From Microbacterium sp. (lineage in GTDB: Bacteria; Actinomycetota; Actinomycetes; Actinomycetales; Microbacteriaceae): DNA of 64,000 bases. Positions 34,835 through 43,635 of this stretch are shown here, piece by piece; the stretch's first letter is position 1, and each line of letters opens with the position of its first letter. Made by a program: the position numbers and the translations under genes. The notes beneath the pieces were generated by a model. It was not told the DNA's origin. It made no database searches and was given only the letters and a program-made list of their open reading frames with translations. The stretch is from positions 62,001 to 126,000 of the forward strand of contig NZ_JAPSHY010000009.1 of the NCBI RefSeq assembly GCF_031179285.1, in the 5' to 3' direction.

Positions 34835-35605
34835 ATGAGCCGTTCCCTGCGTCGTTCAGCCGTCGTCCTCGCCGCCGCTGCCGCAGCGGTGCTCGCGGGT
34901 TGCTCCGCAGGTGCCGCGCCGACGCCGGACGGGGCGGAGCGCGCCCCGAGCGGCGACCTCGTCGTGTACGCGGCAGCGTCGCTCTCCGCCGCGTTCGACG
35001 CGATCGGCGACGCCTTCACCGCCGAGCATCCGGGGGTGAAGATGAGTCACGTCTACGACGGCTCGCCGACGCTCGTCACGCAACTGCTCGAGGGCGCTCC
35101 CGCTGACGTGATCGCGACGGCCGACGACGACACCATGGCCCAGCTCGACAGCACAGCCGGCGAGCCGAGTGTGTTCGCCTCGAACACACTGGTCATCGCC
35201 GTCCCCACCGGCAACCCCGGCGATGTGCAGACCCTCGCCGACCTCGCCGACGGGGTCACCGTGCTCTGCGACGCCGCGGTTCCCTGCGGCGCGGCATCCG
35301 CGACCCTCCTTGAAAACGCCGGCATCGCACTGGAACCCGCCAGCCTCGAGCAGAACGTGACGGCCGTGCTCACGAAGGTCACCGCCGGCGAGGCCGATGC
35401 CGGACTCGTGTACGCCACCGATGCGATCGGTCGTGACGACGTCGAGACGATCGTCCCCGCGGGCGCGGAGGAGGTTGTGGTCCGCTACCCGATCGCGACA
35501 CTCACGGACGCACGCAACCCGGGCACCGCTTCGGCGTTCGTCAACTTCGTGCTGTCGGATGCCGGGCAGGCGATCCTGGCCGACTTCGGGTTCGGAACGC
35601 CGTGA
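34835..35605 (+). CDS. modA: Molybdate ABC transporter substrate-binding lipoprotein ModA
   Basis: A 256-residue lipoprotein with lipobox LAGC (Cys23). The mature protein shows the ModA pattern: LVVYAAASLSAAFDAIGDAF (oxyanion-binding Ser), HVYDGSPTLVTQLLEGAPAD, and DAGLVYATDAIGRDDVETIV near the C-terminus. ATG 34835 is one base after the regulator's stop. The stop overlaps modB. Confidence 0.95.
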   Translation: MSRSLRRSAVVLAAAAAAVLAGCSAGAAPTPDGAERAPSGDLVVYAAASLSAAFDAIGDAFTAEHPGVKMSHVYDGSPTLVTQLLEGAPADVIATADDDTMAQLDSTAGEPSVFASNTLVIAVPTGNPGDVQTLADLADGVTVLCDAAVPCGAASATLLENAGIALEPASLEQNVTAVLTKVTAGEADAGLVYATDAIGRDDVETIVPAGAEEVVVRYPIATLTDARNPGTASAFVNFVLSDAGQAILADFGFGTP

Positions 35606-36390
35606 GCGCCGCCGACACGAGCGGGTACGCCCCCCGTGCGCTCGCTGTCCCGGCATCCATCGGGCTCGCCTTCCTCGTGCTGCCGCTCGCGGCACTGATC
35701 GCGCGCGTCGAGTGGTCGACGTTCGTCGCCGATGTGACCTCCGACGCCGCCCTGTCGGCACTCGCCCTCTCGCTGGGCACCGGACTCACCGCCACCGTGC
35801 TGTGCATCCTCATCGGAGTGCCGCTGGCGCTGTTCATCGCCCGCTCGAGCCCGCGGCTCGCGGCCGTGCTGCGCGCGGCCGTGACGGTGCCCCTGGTGCT
35901 GCCACCCATGGTGGGTGGCGTCGCTCTGCTGTATCTCTTCGGACGCGCGGGTTGGCTGGGAGGCTTCGGGCTGTCGTTCAGCACGCCCGCCGTGGTGCTC
36001 GCGCAGACGTTCGTCGCCCTGCCGTTCCTGGTGCTCGCCGTCGAGGGGGCCGTGCGCACATCGGGTGTCGACTACGAGCGCACGGCGGCGGCTCTCGGCG
36101 CAGGCAGATGGACGATCCTGCGTCGCATCACGCTTCCGCTCGCGGCTCCGGGGATCGTCGCGGGCATCGTGCTCTGCTTCGCTCGGGCGATCGGCGAGTT
36201 CGGCGCGACGGCACTGTTCGCCGGTAATCGCCCCGGCGTCACGCAGACGATGCCGCTGGCGATCTATACCGCATTCAACGGGGCCGGAGTGTCTCGGGGT
36301 GCGGCCGTCGCCCTGTCACTGCTGCTGCTCGCCGCCGCGATCGCGGTGCTGCTGCTCGTGCGTGGCTGGCGACCGGGTGCGGCCCGATGA
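35602..36390 (+). CDS. modB: Molybdate ABC transporter permease ModB
   Basis: A 262-residue inner-membrane subunit with about six helices. The EAA coupling loop is in RTSGVDYERTAAALGAGRWT ... RRITLPLAAPGIVAG, and the GEFGATALFAGNRPGVTQTM segment is diagnostic of molybdate/sulfate permeases. GTG start overlaps modA (GTGA) and the stop overlaps modC (ATGA). Confidence 0.95.
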   Translation: MSAADTSGYAPRALAVPASIGLAFLVLPLAALIARVEWSTFVADVTSDAALSALALSLGTGLTATVLCILIGVPLALFIARSSPRLAAVLRAAVTVPLVLPPMVGGVALLYLFGRAGWLGGFGLSFSTPAVVLAQTFVALPFLVLAVEGAVRTSGVDYERTAAALGAGRWTILRRITLPLAAPGIVAGIVLCFARAIGEFGATALFAGNRPGVTQTMPLAIYTAFNGAGVSRGAAVALSLLLLAAAIAVLLLVRGWRPGAAR

Positions 36391-37463
36391 GCGTGGGGGA
36401 CGGCGCCGAGGTGCCGGGTCTGTGCGCTCATATCGTTGTGAAGCGGGAGCACTTCACCGTCGACGTCGCGATGCGGGCCGCCACGGGGGAGACGCTGGCC
36501 GTGATGGGGCCCAGTGGGGCCGGCAAGTCGACCCTTCTCCAGGCGCTCGCGGGGCTGCAGAAGCTGACGGCCGGGGAGATCTCGGTGGAGGGACGCACCG
36601 TCGACCGCGTCGCCGCGCCGCGGGTGCGTGCGACGCCGATGGATCGCGGTGTCGTGCTGCTCGGTCAGGACGCGCGTCTGTTCCCCCACCTTTCCGTCCG
36701 CGAGAACGTCGCCTTCGGCCCCCGCTCGAAAGGGGCGGCCGCCCGCACGGCGCGTGACACAGCCGAGGAGTGGCTCATCCGCGTGGGGCTCCCCGGTGCC
36801 GGAGACCGGATGCCGCGCGAGCTCTCGGGCGGGGAAGGACAGCGCGTCGCCGTCGCGCGCGCGTTGGCGGCATCCCCCCGCGTCGTGCTGCTCGACGAGC
36901 CGCTGGTCGCGCTCGACCCCGAGACCGCGGGAGACATCCGGCGGATGCTGCGAGACCAGCTCGCCGGCACCACCACCGTGGCGGTCACGCACGACGCCGC
37001 CGACGCCGTCGCGCTGGCGGATCGGCTGATCGTGGTGGAATCGGGTCGCGCCACGCAGGCAGGGCCCGTTCGGGAGGTGCTCTCGGCACCCGCGTCCGAT
37101 TTCGTCGCGTCGATCGCCGGGGTCAACCGGCTCGTCGGCATCGCCAGCGAGGGCGCGTGGCAGAGCGGCCACATCCGTCTGACCAGTGCGGATGCCGAAT
37201 CGCGCGCGCTCGCCGCTGACGGTGGCGCCCGGATCGCAGCTGTGTTCCGTGCGGATGCGGTTCGGATTCTCGCCGCGGACGCGCCAGATGGATGGGAGAC
37301 GACCATCACCCGCTTCGAACCCACCCTCGCCGGTGTGCGGGCGCATACTCAGTCCGGTTGCGCGGTCGACCTCTCTCTTCACGAGGTAGCGGGACGAGTA
37401 CCGGGCGACGTGATCCGGCTGCACGTGGCTCCCTCGGACGTGCGGCTCGTCCCCGCAGTGTGA
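36387..37463 (+). CDS. modC: Molybdate ABC transporter ATP-binding protein ModC
   Basis: A 358-residue ATPase: Walker A GPSGAGKST, FPHLSVRENVAFGPRSKGAA, signature LSGGEGQRVAVARALAASPR, Walker B VLLDEPLVALD and H-loop VTHDAAD. A C-terminal MOBE/TOBE regulatory domain follows from about residue 285 (TITRFEPTLAGVRAHTQSGC), which senses intracellular molybdate. Last gene of the modABC set; moaA follows 99 bases later and may be co-transcribed. Confidence 0.95.
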   Translation: MSVGDGAEVPGLCAHIVVKREHFTVDVAMRAATGETLAVMGPSGAGKSTLLQALAGLQKLTAGEISVEGRTVDRVAAPRVRATPMDRGVVLLGQDARLFPHLSVRENVAFGPRSKGAAARTARDTAEEWLIRVGLPGAGDRMPRELSGGEGQRVAVARALAASPRVVLLDEPLVALDPETAGDIRRMLRDQLAGTTTVAVTHDAADAVALADRLIVVESGRATQAGPVREVLSAPASDFVASIAGVNRLVGIASEGAWQSGHIRLTSADAESRALAADGGARIAAVFRADAVRILAADAPDGWETTITRFEPTLAGVRAHTQSGCAVDLSLHEVAGRVPGDVIRLHVAPSDVRLVPAV

Positions 37464-37562
37464 CCCGCCGCCCTGGCAATGTGCCGTTCATCGACGCACG
37501 AACGATCCCGCCGGTTCTCGCGCGGGCTACGCTCAGGACATGACGGGGTCCGAGGCGATGCG

Positions 37563-38645
37563 ATGAGGGCCGTTCCGGTCGTCATCGGTGTTCGGACTTC
37601 GAGCGCCGCGCCCGTCGCCGCGACGAAAGCCGCAACCGGCCCACTCGTCGACACCCACGGTCGCGTGCACCGCGACCTACGCATCTCGCTGACCGACCGC
37701 TGCTCGCTGCGGTGCACCTATTGCATGCCCGAGCAGGGCAACGAGTGGCTCGCTCGCACCAGCATCCTCTCGACCGATGAGATCGTCGAAGTCGCCGAGG
37801 TGGCCGCCTCGCTCGGCATCCGCACGTTCCGTCTCACCGGTGGTGAGCCGCTGCTGCGCGCCGACATCGTCGAGGTCGTGCGACGGATCGCCCGCATCGA
37901 GGGCGCCGAAGGGCCTGTCGAGGTCGCGATGACGACGAACGGCATCAGTCTCGCGGCGAAGCTCCCTCAGCTGATCGACGCCGGACTCACGCGCCTGAAC
38001 ATCAGCATCGACACGATCAACCGGCAGCGCTTCGCCGACCTCACCCGGCGCGACCGGCTCGACGACGTCTTCGAGGGCATCGCGGCAGCCGCAGCATCCG
38101 AACTCCGCCCTCTCAAGCTCAACGCGGTCGCGATGCGCGGGGTCAACGACGACGAACTCGTCGACCTTGTCTCCTTCGCGATGGATGTCGGGGCGGAGCT
38201 GCGATTCATCGAGCAGATGCCGCTGGACGCCGGCCATACCTGGGACCGCGCGACGATGGTCACGCGTGAGGAGATACTCGCGAAGCTCGGCGAACGGTGG
38301 CAACTCGAACCTGTCCCGGGCCGCGGCGGTGCGCCCGCCGAGAAGTGGCGCCTCGACGGCGGACCTCACGAGGTCGGCGTGATCGCCTCGGTGACGGCGC
38401 CGTTCTGCGGCGCGTGCGACCGACTGCGCCTGACGGCCGACGGCCAGCTGCGCAACTGCCTGTTCTCGATGGCGGAGTACGACCTGACCGCGCTGCTTCG
38501 CGGCGGCGGCTCCGTCCCCGGGCAGCGCGCCGGTGACATCGCCGCGCTACTGCGTTCGTGCGTGCTCGGCAAGCTCCCCGGCCACGCGATCGACGACCCG
38601 TCGTTCCTTCAGCCTGCACGCGGCATGAACGCGATCGGCGGCTGA
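37563..38645 (+). CDS. moaA: GTP 3',8-cyclase MoaA (radical SAM)
   Basis: A 360-residue enzyme catalysing the first step of molybdenum-cofactor synthesis from GTP. The radical-SAM cluster ligands are C47, C51 and C54 (RCSLRCTYC). The second cluster is in FCGACDRLRLTADGQLRNC, the SAM-binding motif is FRLTGGEPLLR, and the essential C-terminal Gly-Gly is present (NAIGG). ATG 37563 gives a short N-terminal extension; a competing ATG at 37558 is out of frame. It sits next to modABC and not with moaC, which is at 23416. Confidence 0.95.
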   Translation: MRAVPVVIGVRTSSAAPVAATKAATGPLVDTHGRVHRDLRISLTDRCSLRCTYCMPEQGNEWLARTSILSTDEIVEVAEVAASLGIRTFRLTGGEPLLRADIVEVVRRIARIEGAEGPVEVAMTTNGISLAAKLPQLIDAGLTRLNISIDTINRQRFADLTRRDRLDDVFEGIAAAAASELRPLKLNAVAMRGVNDDELVDLVSFAMDVGAELRFIEQMPLDAGHTWDRATMVTREEILAKLGERWQLEPVPGRGGAPAEKWRLDGGPHEVGVIASVTAPFCGACDRLRLTADGQLRNCLFSMAEYDLTALLRGGGSVPGQRAGDIAALLRSCVLGKLPGHAIDDPSFLQPARGMNAIGG

Positions 38646-38728
38646 CCGCGTAGATCGGGCCGAGCGGCCTTGCGGCCGGCAGGCGAGCTCTGGGAGCATC
38701 ACCTGGGAAGCGTGGAGGCGAGGCGACG

Positions 38729-38992
38729 ATGGGTCAGGCGATGATCAGCGCGGACGAGGCGGTCGACGTCGACGAACTCACCGGCATCGACCGCGGACGC
38801 CAGCGCTGTGAATGCGATCACGGTGACGAGGCAGCATATCAACCGTGCGGGCGGCGGGCGAAGTGGCGCGTCAGCATCGATTGCGTCTGTGGGGAAGGTC
38901 ATCCGTGGCGCGTCGAGATCCTCTGTTCGCGGTGCCTGCGCTCCGCGCGGCAGGCATACGACCGTGAGTCCATCGCCGTTCGCCCGCTGTGA
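38729..38992 (+). CDS. Small cysteine-rich protein, 87 residues, unknown
   Basis: ATG 38729 follows GGAGG (38714-38718). Six cysteines in three pairs (CEC near residue 27; CVC near 52; CSRC near 67), plus a single Cys near 41, suggest one or two zinc-binding knuckles. The ends are charged and no family is recognised. It stands alone after moaA. A second in-frame ATG at 38741 (MISADEAVD) is an alternative start. The Cys arrangement and ribosome-binding site support a real gene; function unknown. Confidence 0.6.
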   Translation: MGQAMISADEAVDVDELTGIDRGRQRCECDHGDEAAYQPCGRRAKWRVSIDCVCGEGHPWRVEILCSRCLRSARQAYDRESIAVRPL

Positions 38993-39033
38993 GACCGCGT
39001 GACGCCGGCTCGGAGCCCGTCCCGGACGCCGCG

Positions 39034-40248
39034 TCAGCCGAGGAACTCGCGCGCCGCCGTTGACAGTGCCGTCACGCCGACATCGATCGTCGGGTGGATC
39101 TCGGGCGCGAAGAACGGCGAGTGATTCGTCGGGATGTCGCGGTCGAGCGTGCCGGCCGCCGTTGCCGCGGCGAACCGAGCGGGGTCGATGCCGCCCCAGA
39201 ACCAGAAGACGAGTGGGGCACCGGTGTCACGGGCGAACCACGACACGTCCTCGCTGCCCGTGAACATTCCCGGGTCCATCACGGAGGCCTCGCCGAGCAC
39301 CCGTTTGAGAGCGGCGGTGACGCGTGCCGTCGCATCCTCATCGTTGATCGTCGGCGGCAACGTGTGGTCGGTGCGGATCTCGGGCTGCTTCTCGGCGCCC
39401 GATGCGGCGGCCTCAGCGCGCACGATGCGCTCGACGCTCGCCAGCACTCTGTCGCGCATCTCGTCGTTCGGGTAGCGCAGGCTGAGTTCGAGCTTCGCCT
39501 CGGCGGGGATGATGTTGTTCTTGAGGCCCGCGTGGATCGAGCCGACGGTGACCACCGCGACATCGCGCGGATCGACCTCGCGCGAGGCGATCGTCTGCAG
39601 GCGCATGACCGTCGCCGCCGCCATCACGATCGGATCGATCGTCGAGTGCGGGCGTGAGCCGTGGCCGCCACGGCCATGAAGCGTCACGGTGAGTCCGTCG
39701 GATGCCGCCATCTGCGTGCCGGGGCGCACGCCGATCGTTCCGGCGGGAAGCGGAGTGACGTGCTGGCCGAGCACCACGTCGGGCTTCGGATAGCGGTCCA
39801 TGATGCCGTCGGCGAGCATCGCGCGAGCGCCGGCACCGTACTCCTCGGCCGGCTGGATCAGGACGACCAGCGTGCCCGACCAGTCGTCACGGTCGGAGAC
39901 GAGCTTCTCGACCGCGCCGATCATCGCCGTCACGTGCATGTCGTGGCCGCACGCGTGCATGACCGGCACGGTGTTTCCTGCTGGGTCCACCCCCTTGGCC
40001 GTGCTCGCGTACGCGAGGCCGCTCTGCTCCTCGACGGGCAGCGCATCCATGTCGGCGCGCAGCCACACGACGGGCCCGTCGCCGTTGCGGAGAATCCCGA
40101 CGACACCCGTCACACCGACACCCTCTTCGATCTCCAGCCCCAGATCGCGCAGGTGCGCGGCGGCGATGCCGGCCGTTCGCGTCTCCTGGAACGACAGTTC
40201 CGGATGCTGGTGCAGGTCGATGTAGAGCGCTTCGAGGTCGATGGCCAT
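39034..40248 (-). CDS. M20-family amidohydrolase / peptidase
   Basis: A 404-residue zinc-dependent amidohydrolase of the hippurate/IAA-amino-acid hydrolase group. Motifs: HQHPELSFQE near the start, LRADMDALPV (metal/Asp site), HACGHDMHVT (metal ligands), QPAEEYGAGARAM (catalytic/metal Glu pair), and the dimerisation domain RGGHGSRPHSTIDPI. The start is placed at ATG 40248 (MAIDLEALY). The preceding open frame is Arg-rich and overlaps the TetR gene. It is likely co-transcribed with that TetR gene (28-base gap). Confidence 0.92.
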   Translation of the reverse strand: MAIDLEALYIDLHQHPELSFQETRTAGIAAAHLRDLGLEIEEGVGVTGVVGILRNGDGPVVWLRADMDALPVEEQSGLAYASTAKGVDPAGNTVPVMHACGHDMHVTAMIGAVEKLVSDRDDWSGTLVVLIQPAEEYGAGARAMLADGIMDRYPKPDVVLGQHVTPLPAGTIGVRPGTQMAASDGLTVTLHGRGGHGSRPHSTIDPIVMAAATVMRLQTIASREVDPRDVAVVTVGSIHAGLKNNIIPAEAKLELSLRYPNDEMRDRVLASVERIVRAEAAASGAEKQPEIRTDHTLPPTINDEDATARVTAALKRVLGEASVMDPGMFTGSEDVSWFARDTGAPLVFWFWGGIDPARFAAATAAGTLDRDIPTNHSPFFAPEIHPTIDVGVTALSTAAREFLG

Positions 40249-40276
40249 GCCGACGAGCCTATCGCCGCGCCCGCGC

Positions 40277-40924
40277 TCAGTCAGGGCGACGGTAGGTCGC
40301 AAGCTCCGGCCCCGGCCGCAGCACCGCATTGACGATCGCGCGGATCGCGAACTCGCTCGCCTCGCCGAGCTCGATCACCTCGGGGTGCAGCAGCCACTGC
40401 AGCTGCAGTCCGTCCATGACGGCCAGGATGCTGGCGGACGCATGATGGATCACGTCGGGCTCGGTGACGCCCTCCTGAGCGCAGAGCGCGCGGAACGCGG
40501 CGTTCACCTCGCGGCGAAGGGTGACGTACCTCTCCTCGAAATACTCGCGCGCCGGATGATCGTCGGTCACGGACTCTGCCGAGAGCACCGCGTACGCCTG
40601 CACGATGCCCGGCCGGTGCGCATTGGCGAAGGCCGTGCGCACGAGGTGCAGGAACAGCTCGGGACCGCCCGGGATGTGCTTCTCGACGAGGTCGGCCACA
40701 TCGGTCTCGTCACGATAGGCGAGAACTTCGAGAAGCAGCTTCTGCTTCGACCCGAAATGATGCAGCACCCCGGCGTGGGTGAGACCGACCTGCTCGGCCA
40801 CATCGGCGAGTGTGCCGTTCGTCGAGCCTTTGTTGCCGAAGATGTCGACAGCGGCCTTCAGGATCTGCTCCCGCTTCGCACGGGTGGCTGGGCGCACACG
40901 CGACGGCTCATCGATGTCTGTCAC
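40277..40924 (-). CDS. TetR-family transcriptional regulator
   Basis: About 215 residues from GTG 40924, which has AAAGGGAG about 6 bases upstream; ATG 40948 in frame (MPTKGSEAV) lacks a ribosome-binding site. HTH: KREQILKAAVDIFGNKGSTN ... LADVAEQVGLTHAGVLHHFG. The C-terminal part ends with ILAVMDGLQLQWLLHPE, as in TetR_C_6-like regulators. It is divergent from the importer/GH3 operon at 41082, with two TTAC/GTAA sites between, and upstream of the M20 gene. Confidence 0.88.
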   Translation of the reverse strand: MTDIDEPSRVRPATRAKREQILKAAVDIFGNKGSTNGTLADVAEQVGLTHAGVLHHFGSKQKLLLEVLAYRDETDVADLVEKHIPGGPELFLHLVRTAFANAHRPGIVQAYAVLSAESVTDDHPAREYFEERYVTLRREVNAAFRALCAQEGVTEPDVIHHASASILAVMDGLQLQWLLHPEVIELGEASEFAIRAIVNAVLRPGPELATYRRPD

Positions 40925-40966
40925 CGCTTCGCTCCCTTTCGTCGGCATCCGTGCTTGCCATTCTAC

Positions 40967-41014
40967 TTACCAATGAGTAACCTCGCGTTAGCTTACTTTC
41001 TCGACAGTAAGTAA
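40967..41014. promoter_or_regulatory. Two TTAC...GTAA operator-like repeats between TetR gene and importer operon
   Basis: TTACCAATGAGTAA (40967-40980) and a second site with arms TTACTT (40993-40998) and AAGTAA (41009-41014), the latter also containing CTTACT/AGTAAG. Both lie in an AT-richer island in the divergent promoter region and are the best candidates for TetR binding. Confidence 0.65.
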
Positions 41015-41081
41015 TACAGCGAAGCGAGGCGATGCCGTCCCGTCGCCGCGCAGCACAACGACCCGTGCCCAAGGAGAAGCA

Positions 41082-42746
41082 ATGAAGCTCAGAAAGTCCC
41101 TGATCGCCGCCACCGCGATCGCCGCCCTCGGTGTATCGGCGCTCGCCGGTTGCGCCGGCGGTGGCTCGAACGGAAGCGGTTCCGGCGAGTCACCCGCGCT
41201 CACGATCGCCAAGCCCGACGGCGCGATCACCACAGAATCCAACAACCCGTACGTGGGCGACTCGTCGGCATCGAAGTACGGCTACGGCAAGGTCATCTTC
41301 GAGTCGCTCGGACTCGTCAACCAGACCGGTGACCGAGGTGTGACCCCGTGGCTCGCCGAGAGCATCGAGTGGAACGACGACTACACCGTGCTCACGATCG
41401 TGCCCCGCAAGGACGTGACGTGGAGCGACGGCGAACCGTTCACCGCTGACGACATCGTCTTCACGTACGAGCTCGTCTCCACGCCCGCGCTGGACACCGC
41501 CGGGCTCAAGTTCGAGGGGGCCGAGGTCGATGGCGACACCGTCACCCTCACGTTCGGCGAGTCGAAGTACGTCAACCAGGCACGCGTCCTGCACGTCCCG
41601 ATCGTCCCGAAGCACATCTGGGAGAACCTCGAAGACCCGGCCACCGACCCCGTCAAGGGCGACGACCTCGTCGGAACCGGCCCGTACGAGCTCACCAACT
41701 GGTCGACCGAATCCGTCACGCTCGCCGCACGCGACGACTACTGGGCAGGCGACCTCGCCGTGCCCGAACTGCATTACGTCTCCTACGGAGACAACACGGC
41801 CCTGACCACGGCCCTCGCTCAGGGCGAGGCCGACTGGGCGCAGGCGTTCATCCCGCAGGTGCAGGAGCAGTTCATCGACGCCGATCCTGAGCACAACAAG
41901 TTCTGGGCGGCACCGACGACGGGTTCGGCGACTCTGTTCATGAACCTCCACCAGAAGCCGTTCGACGACCCGGCCTTCCGTCAGGCTCTCGCCTGGGTGA
42001 TCGATCGCGACGCGTATGTCGACATCGCCCGTGAAGGTGCCAGCGAACCGGTCTGGTCGGTGACCGGCCTCTCGTCGATCCTCGAAGACGAGATCCAGCC
42101 CGAGTTCCAGGGCCAGGAGTACTCCGTCGACCCCGACAAGGCTCGCGAGCTCCTCACCTCCGCCGGGTACACGTGGGAGGGCGACGCCCTCATCGACCCG
42201 GACGGCGCACCGGTGTCGTTCACTCTCTCGGTGCCCTCCGGCTGGAGCGACTGGAACACCGCACAGGAGCTGATCGCGGAAGACGTCAAGGAGTCGATCG
42301 GTGCCGAGGTCAAGATCGACATGCCGGATTGGGGTGGCTGGGCGGACCCCCGCGACAACGGAACGTTCTCGGCGATCATCCACTGGCTCGAGGACAGCGG
42401 CACGGCCTACGGCCTCTACACCTCGACCATGGACCCGCGCTGGATCTCGCCCGAAGGCGTCGCCGGCTTCAACTTCGGCCGCTTCGAGGACCCGGCGGCG
42501 ACCGAGGCTCTGAACACGTACGCGAACGCGTCGTCCGACGAGGAGCGCACGACCGCGCTGCAGACCCTGCAGCAGATCTTCGTCGAGCAGGTGCCGGCGA
42601 TCCCGCTCGGTGCTCACCCGTTGCTGGGCGAGTTCAACACGCGCAACTACGTCGGCTGGCCTTCCGATGAGGATCCCTACGCCTCTGCCGACCCGACGCA
42701 GCAGAACATCGTGCAGATCCTGACGAAGCTGAAGCCCGCGGAGTAG
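41082..42746 (+). CDS. Family 5 (Dpp/Opp-type) ABC transporter substrate-binding lipoprotein
   Basis: A 554-residue SBP_bac_5 protein with lipobox LAGC (Cys24) and a Gly/Ser linker. Typical blocks: WLAESIEWNDDYTVLTIVPR, VTWSDGEPFTADDIVFTYEL, VGTGPYELTNWSTESVTLAA, and FRQALAWVIDRDAYVDIARE. ATG 41082 follows AAGGAG. The family binds peptides, nickel or oligosaccharides; the GH3 glycosidase at the end of this operon favours a beta-linked oligosaccharide or glycoside. Confidence 0.92.
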   Translation: MKLRKSLIAATAIAALGVSALAGCAGGGSNGSGSGESPALTIAKPDGAITTESNNPYVGDSSASKYGYGKVIFESLGLVNQTGDRGVTPWLAESIEWNDDYTVLTIVPRKDVTWSDGEPFTADDIVFTYELVSTPALDTAGLKFEGAEVDGDTVTLTFGESKYVNQARVLHVPIVPKHIWENLEDPATDPVKGDDLVGTGPYELTNWSTESVTLAARDDYWAGDLAVPELHYVSYGDNTALTTALAQGEADWAQAFIPQVQEQFIDADPEHNKFWAAPTTGSATLFMNLHQKPFDDPAFRQALAWVIDRDAYVDIAREGASEPVWSVTGLSSILEDEIQPEFQGQEYSVDPDKARELLTSAGYTWEGDALIDPDGAPVSFTLSVPSGWSDWNTAQELIAEDVKESIGAEVKIDMPDWGGWADPRDNGTFSAIIHWLEDSGTAYGLYTSTMDPRWISPEGVAGFNFGRFEDPAATEALNTYANASSDEERTTALQTLQQIFVEQVPAIPLGAHPLLGEFNTRNYVGWPSDEDPYASADPTQQNIVQILTKLKPAE

Positions 42747-42810
42747 GAGCTGCGGGTGGGGAGCCGGGGCCACGGCTCCGGCTCCCCACCCCTCGACGAA
42801 GGACACCCCC

Positions 42811-43635
42811 ATGCCAGACCCCCTGCTCAGCGTGCGCGACTTCTCGGTCGTGTACGACGTCGACCCGCCCGTGCCGGCGGTGAAGAACGTGACCATCGAA
42901 CTGGAGCGCGGCGAGATCCTCGGTCTCGCCGGCGAGAGCGGATGCGGCAAGACGACGCTCGCGTACGGATTGCAGCGCCTGTTGCGCGCCCCGGCGGTGA
43001 TCACCGGCGGCACCGTCACCTTCCACGATGCGTCCGGGATCGACGTCGACATCAACGAACTCGGCGTCGACGCGATGCAGCGCTTCCGCTGGGACAAGGT
43101 CTCGATGGTCTTCCAGGGGGCGATGAACGCGCTGAACCCTGTCGCGACCGTCGGGTCCCAGCTCGAGGACGTGTACGAGGTGCACCGCCCGCGGTTGACC
43201 CGCAGGCAGCGCAGAGCCGAGGCGGAAGAGCTGCTCGAGGTCGTCAAGGTCGGCCGGCACCGCATCGACTCGTTCCCTCACGAGCTCTCCGGCGGCATGA
43301 GACAGCGCGTGATGATCGCGATGGCGCTCGCCCTGCGACCCCAGCTGATGGTGATGGACGAGCCGACGACGGCTCTCGACGTCCTGGTGCAGCGCGAGAT
43401 CCTGGCGCAGATCTCGCAGCTGCGTCACGAGTTCGGCTTCTCGGTGATCTTCATCACCCATGACCTCCCGCTGCTGCTGGAGATCAGCGACCGGATCGCG
43501 ATCATGCGCGAGGGCGAGATCATCGAGCTCGCGACCGCCGAGCAGATCTGGACTCAGCCGCAGCACGAGTACACGAAGACCCTGCTGTCCTCCTTCCCCC
43601 GGCTGACCGGACAGCGAGGAGTGCTGACGCGATGA
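42811..43635 (+). CDS. Dpp/Opp-type ABC transporter ATP-binding protein (D subunit)
   Basis: A 274-residue ATPase: Walker A GESGCGKTT, VSMVFQGAMNALNPVATVGS (Q-loop of the Dpp class), signature LSGGMRQRVMIAMALALRPQ, Walker B LMVMDEPTTALD and H-loop ITHDL. It is about 50 residues shorter than OppD because the C-terminal oligopeptide-binding extension (with its Fe-S cysteines in some members) is missing. Its stop overlaps the F-subunit start. Confidence 0.93.
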   Translation: MPDPLLSVRDFSVVYDVDPPVPAVKNVTIELERGEILGLAGESGCGKTTLAYGLQRLLRAPAVITGGTVTFHDASGIDVDINELGVDAMQRFRWDKVSMVFQGAMNALNPVATVGSQLEDVYEVHRPRLTRRQRRAEAEELLEVVKVGRHRIDSFPHELSGGMRQRVMIAMALALRPQLMVMDEPTTALDVLVQREILAQISQLRHEFGFSVIFITHDLPLLLEISDRIAIMREGEIIELATAEQIWTQPQHEYTKTLLSSFPRLTGQRGVLTR

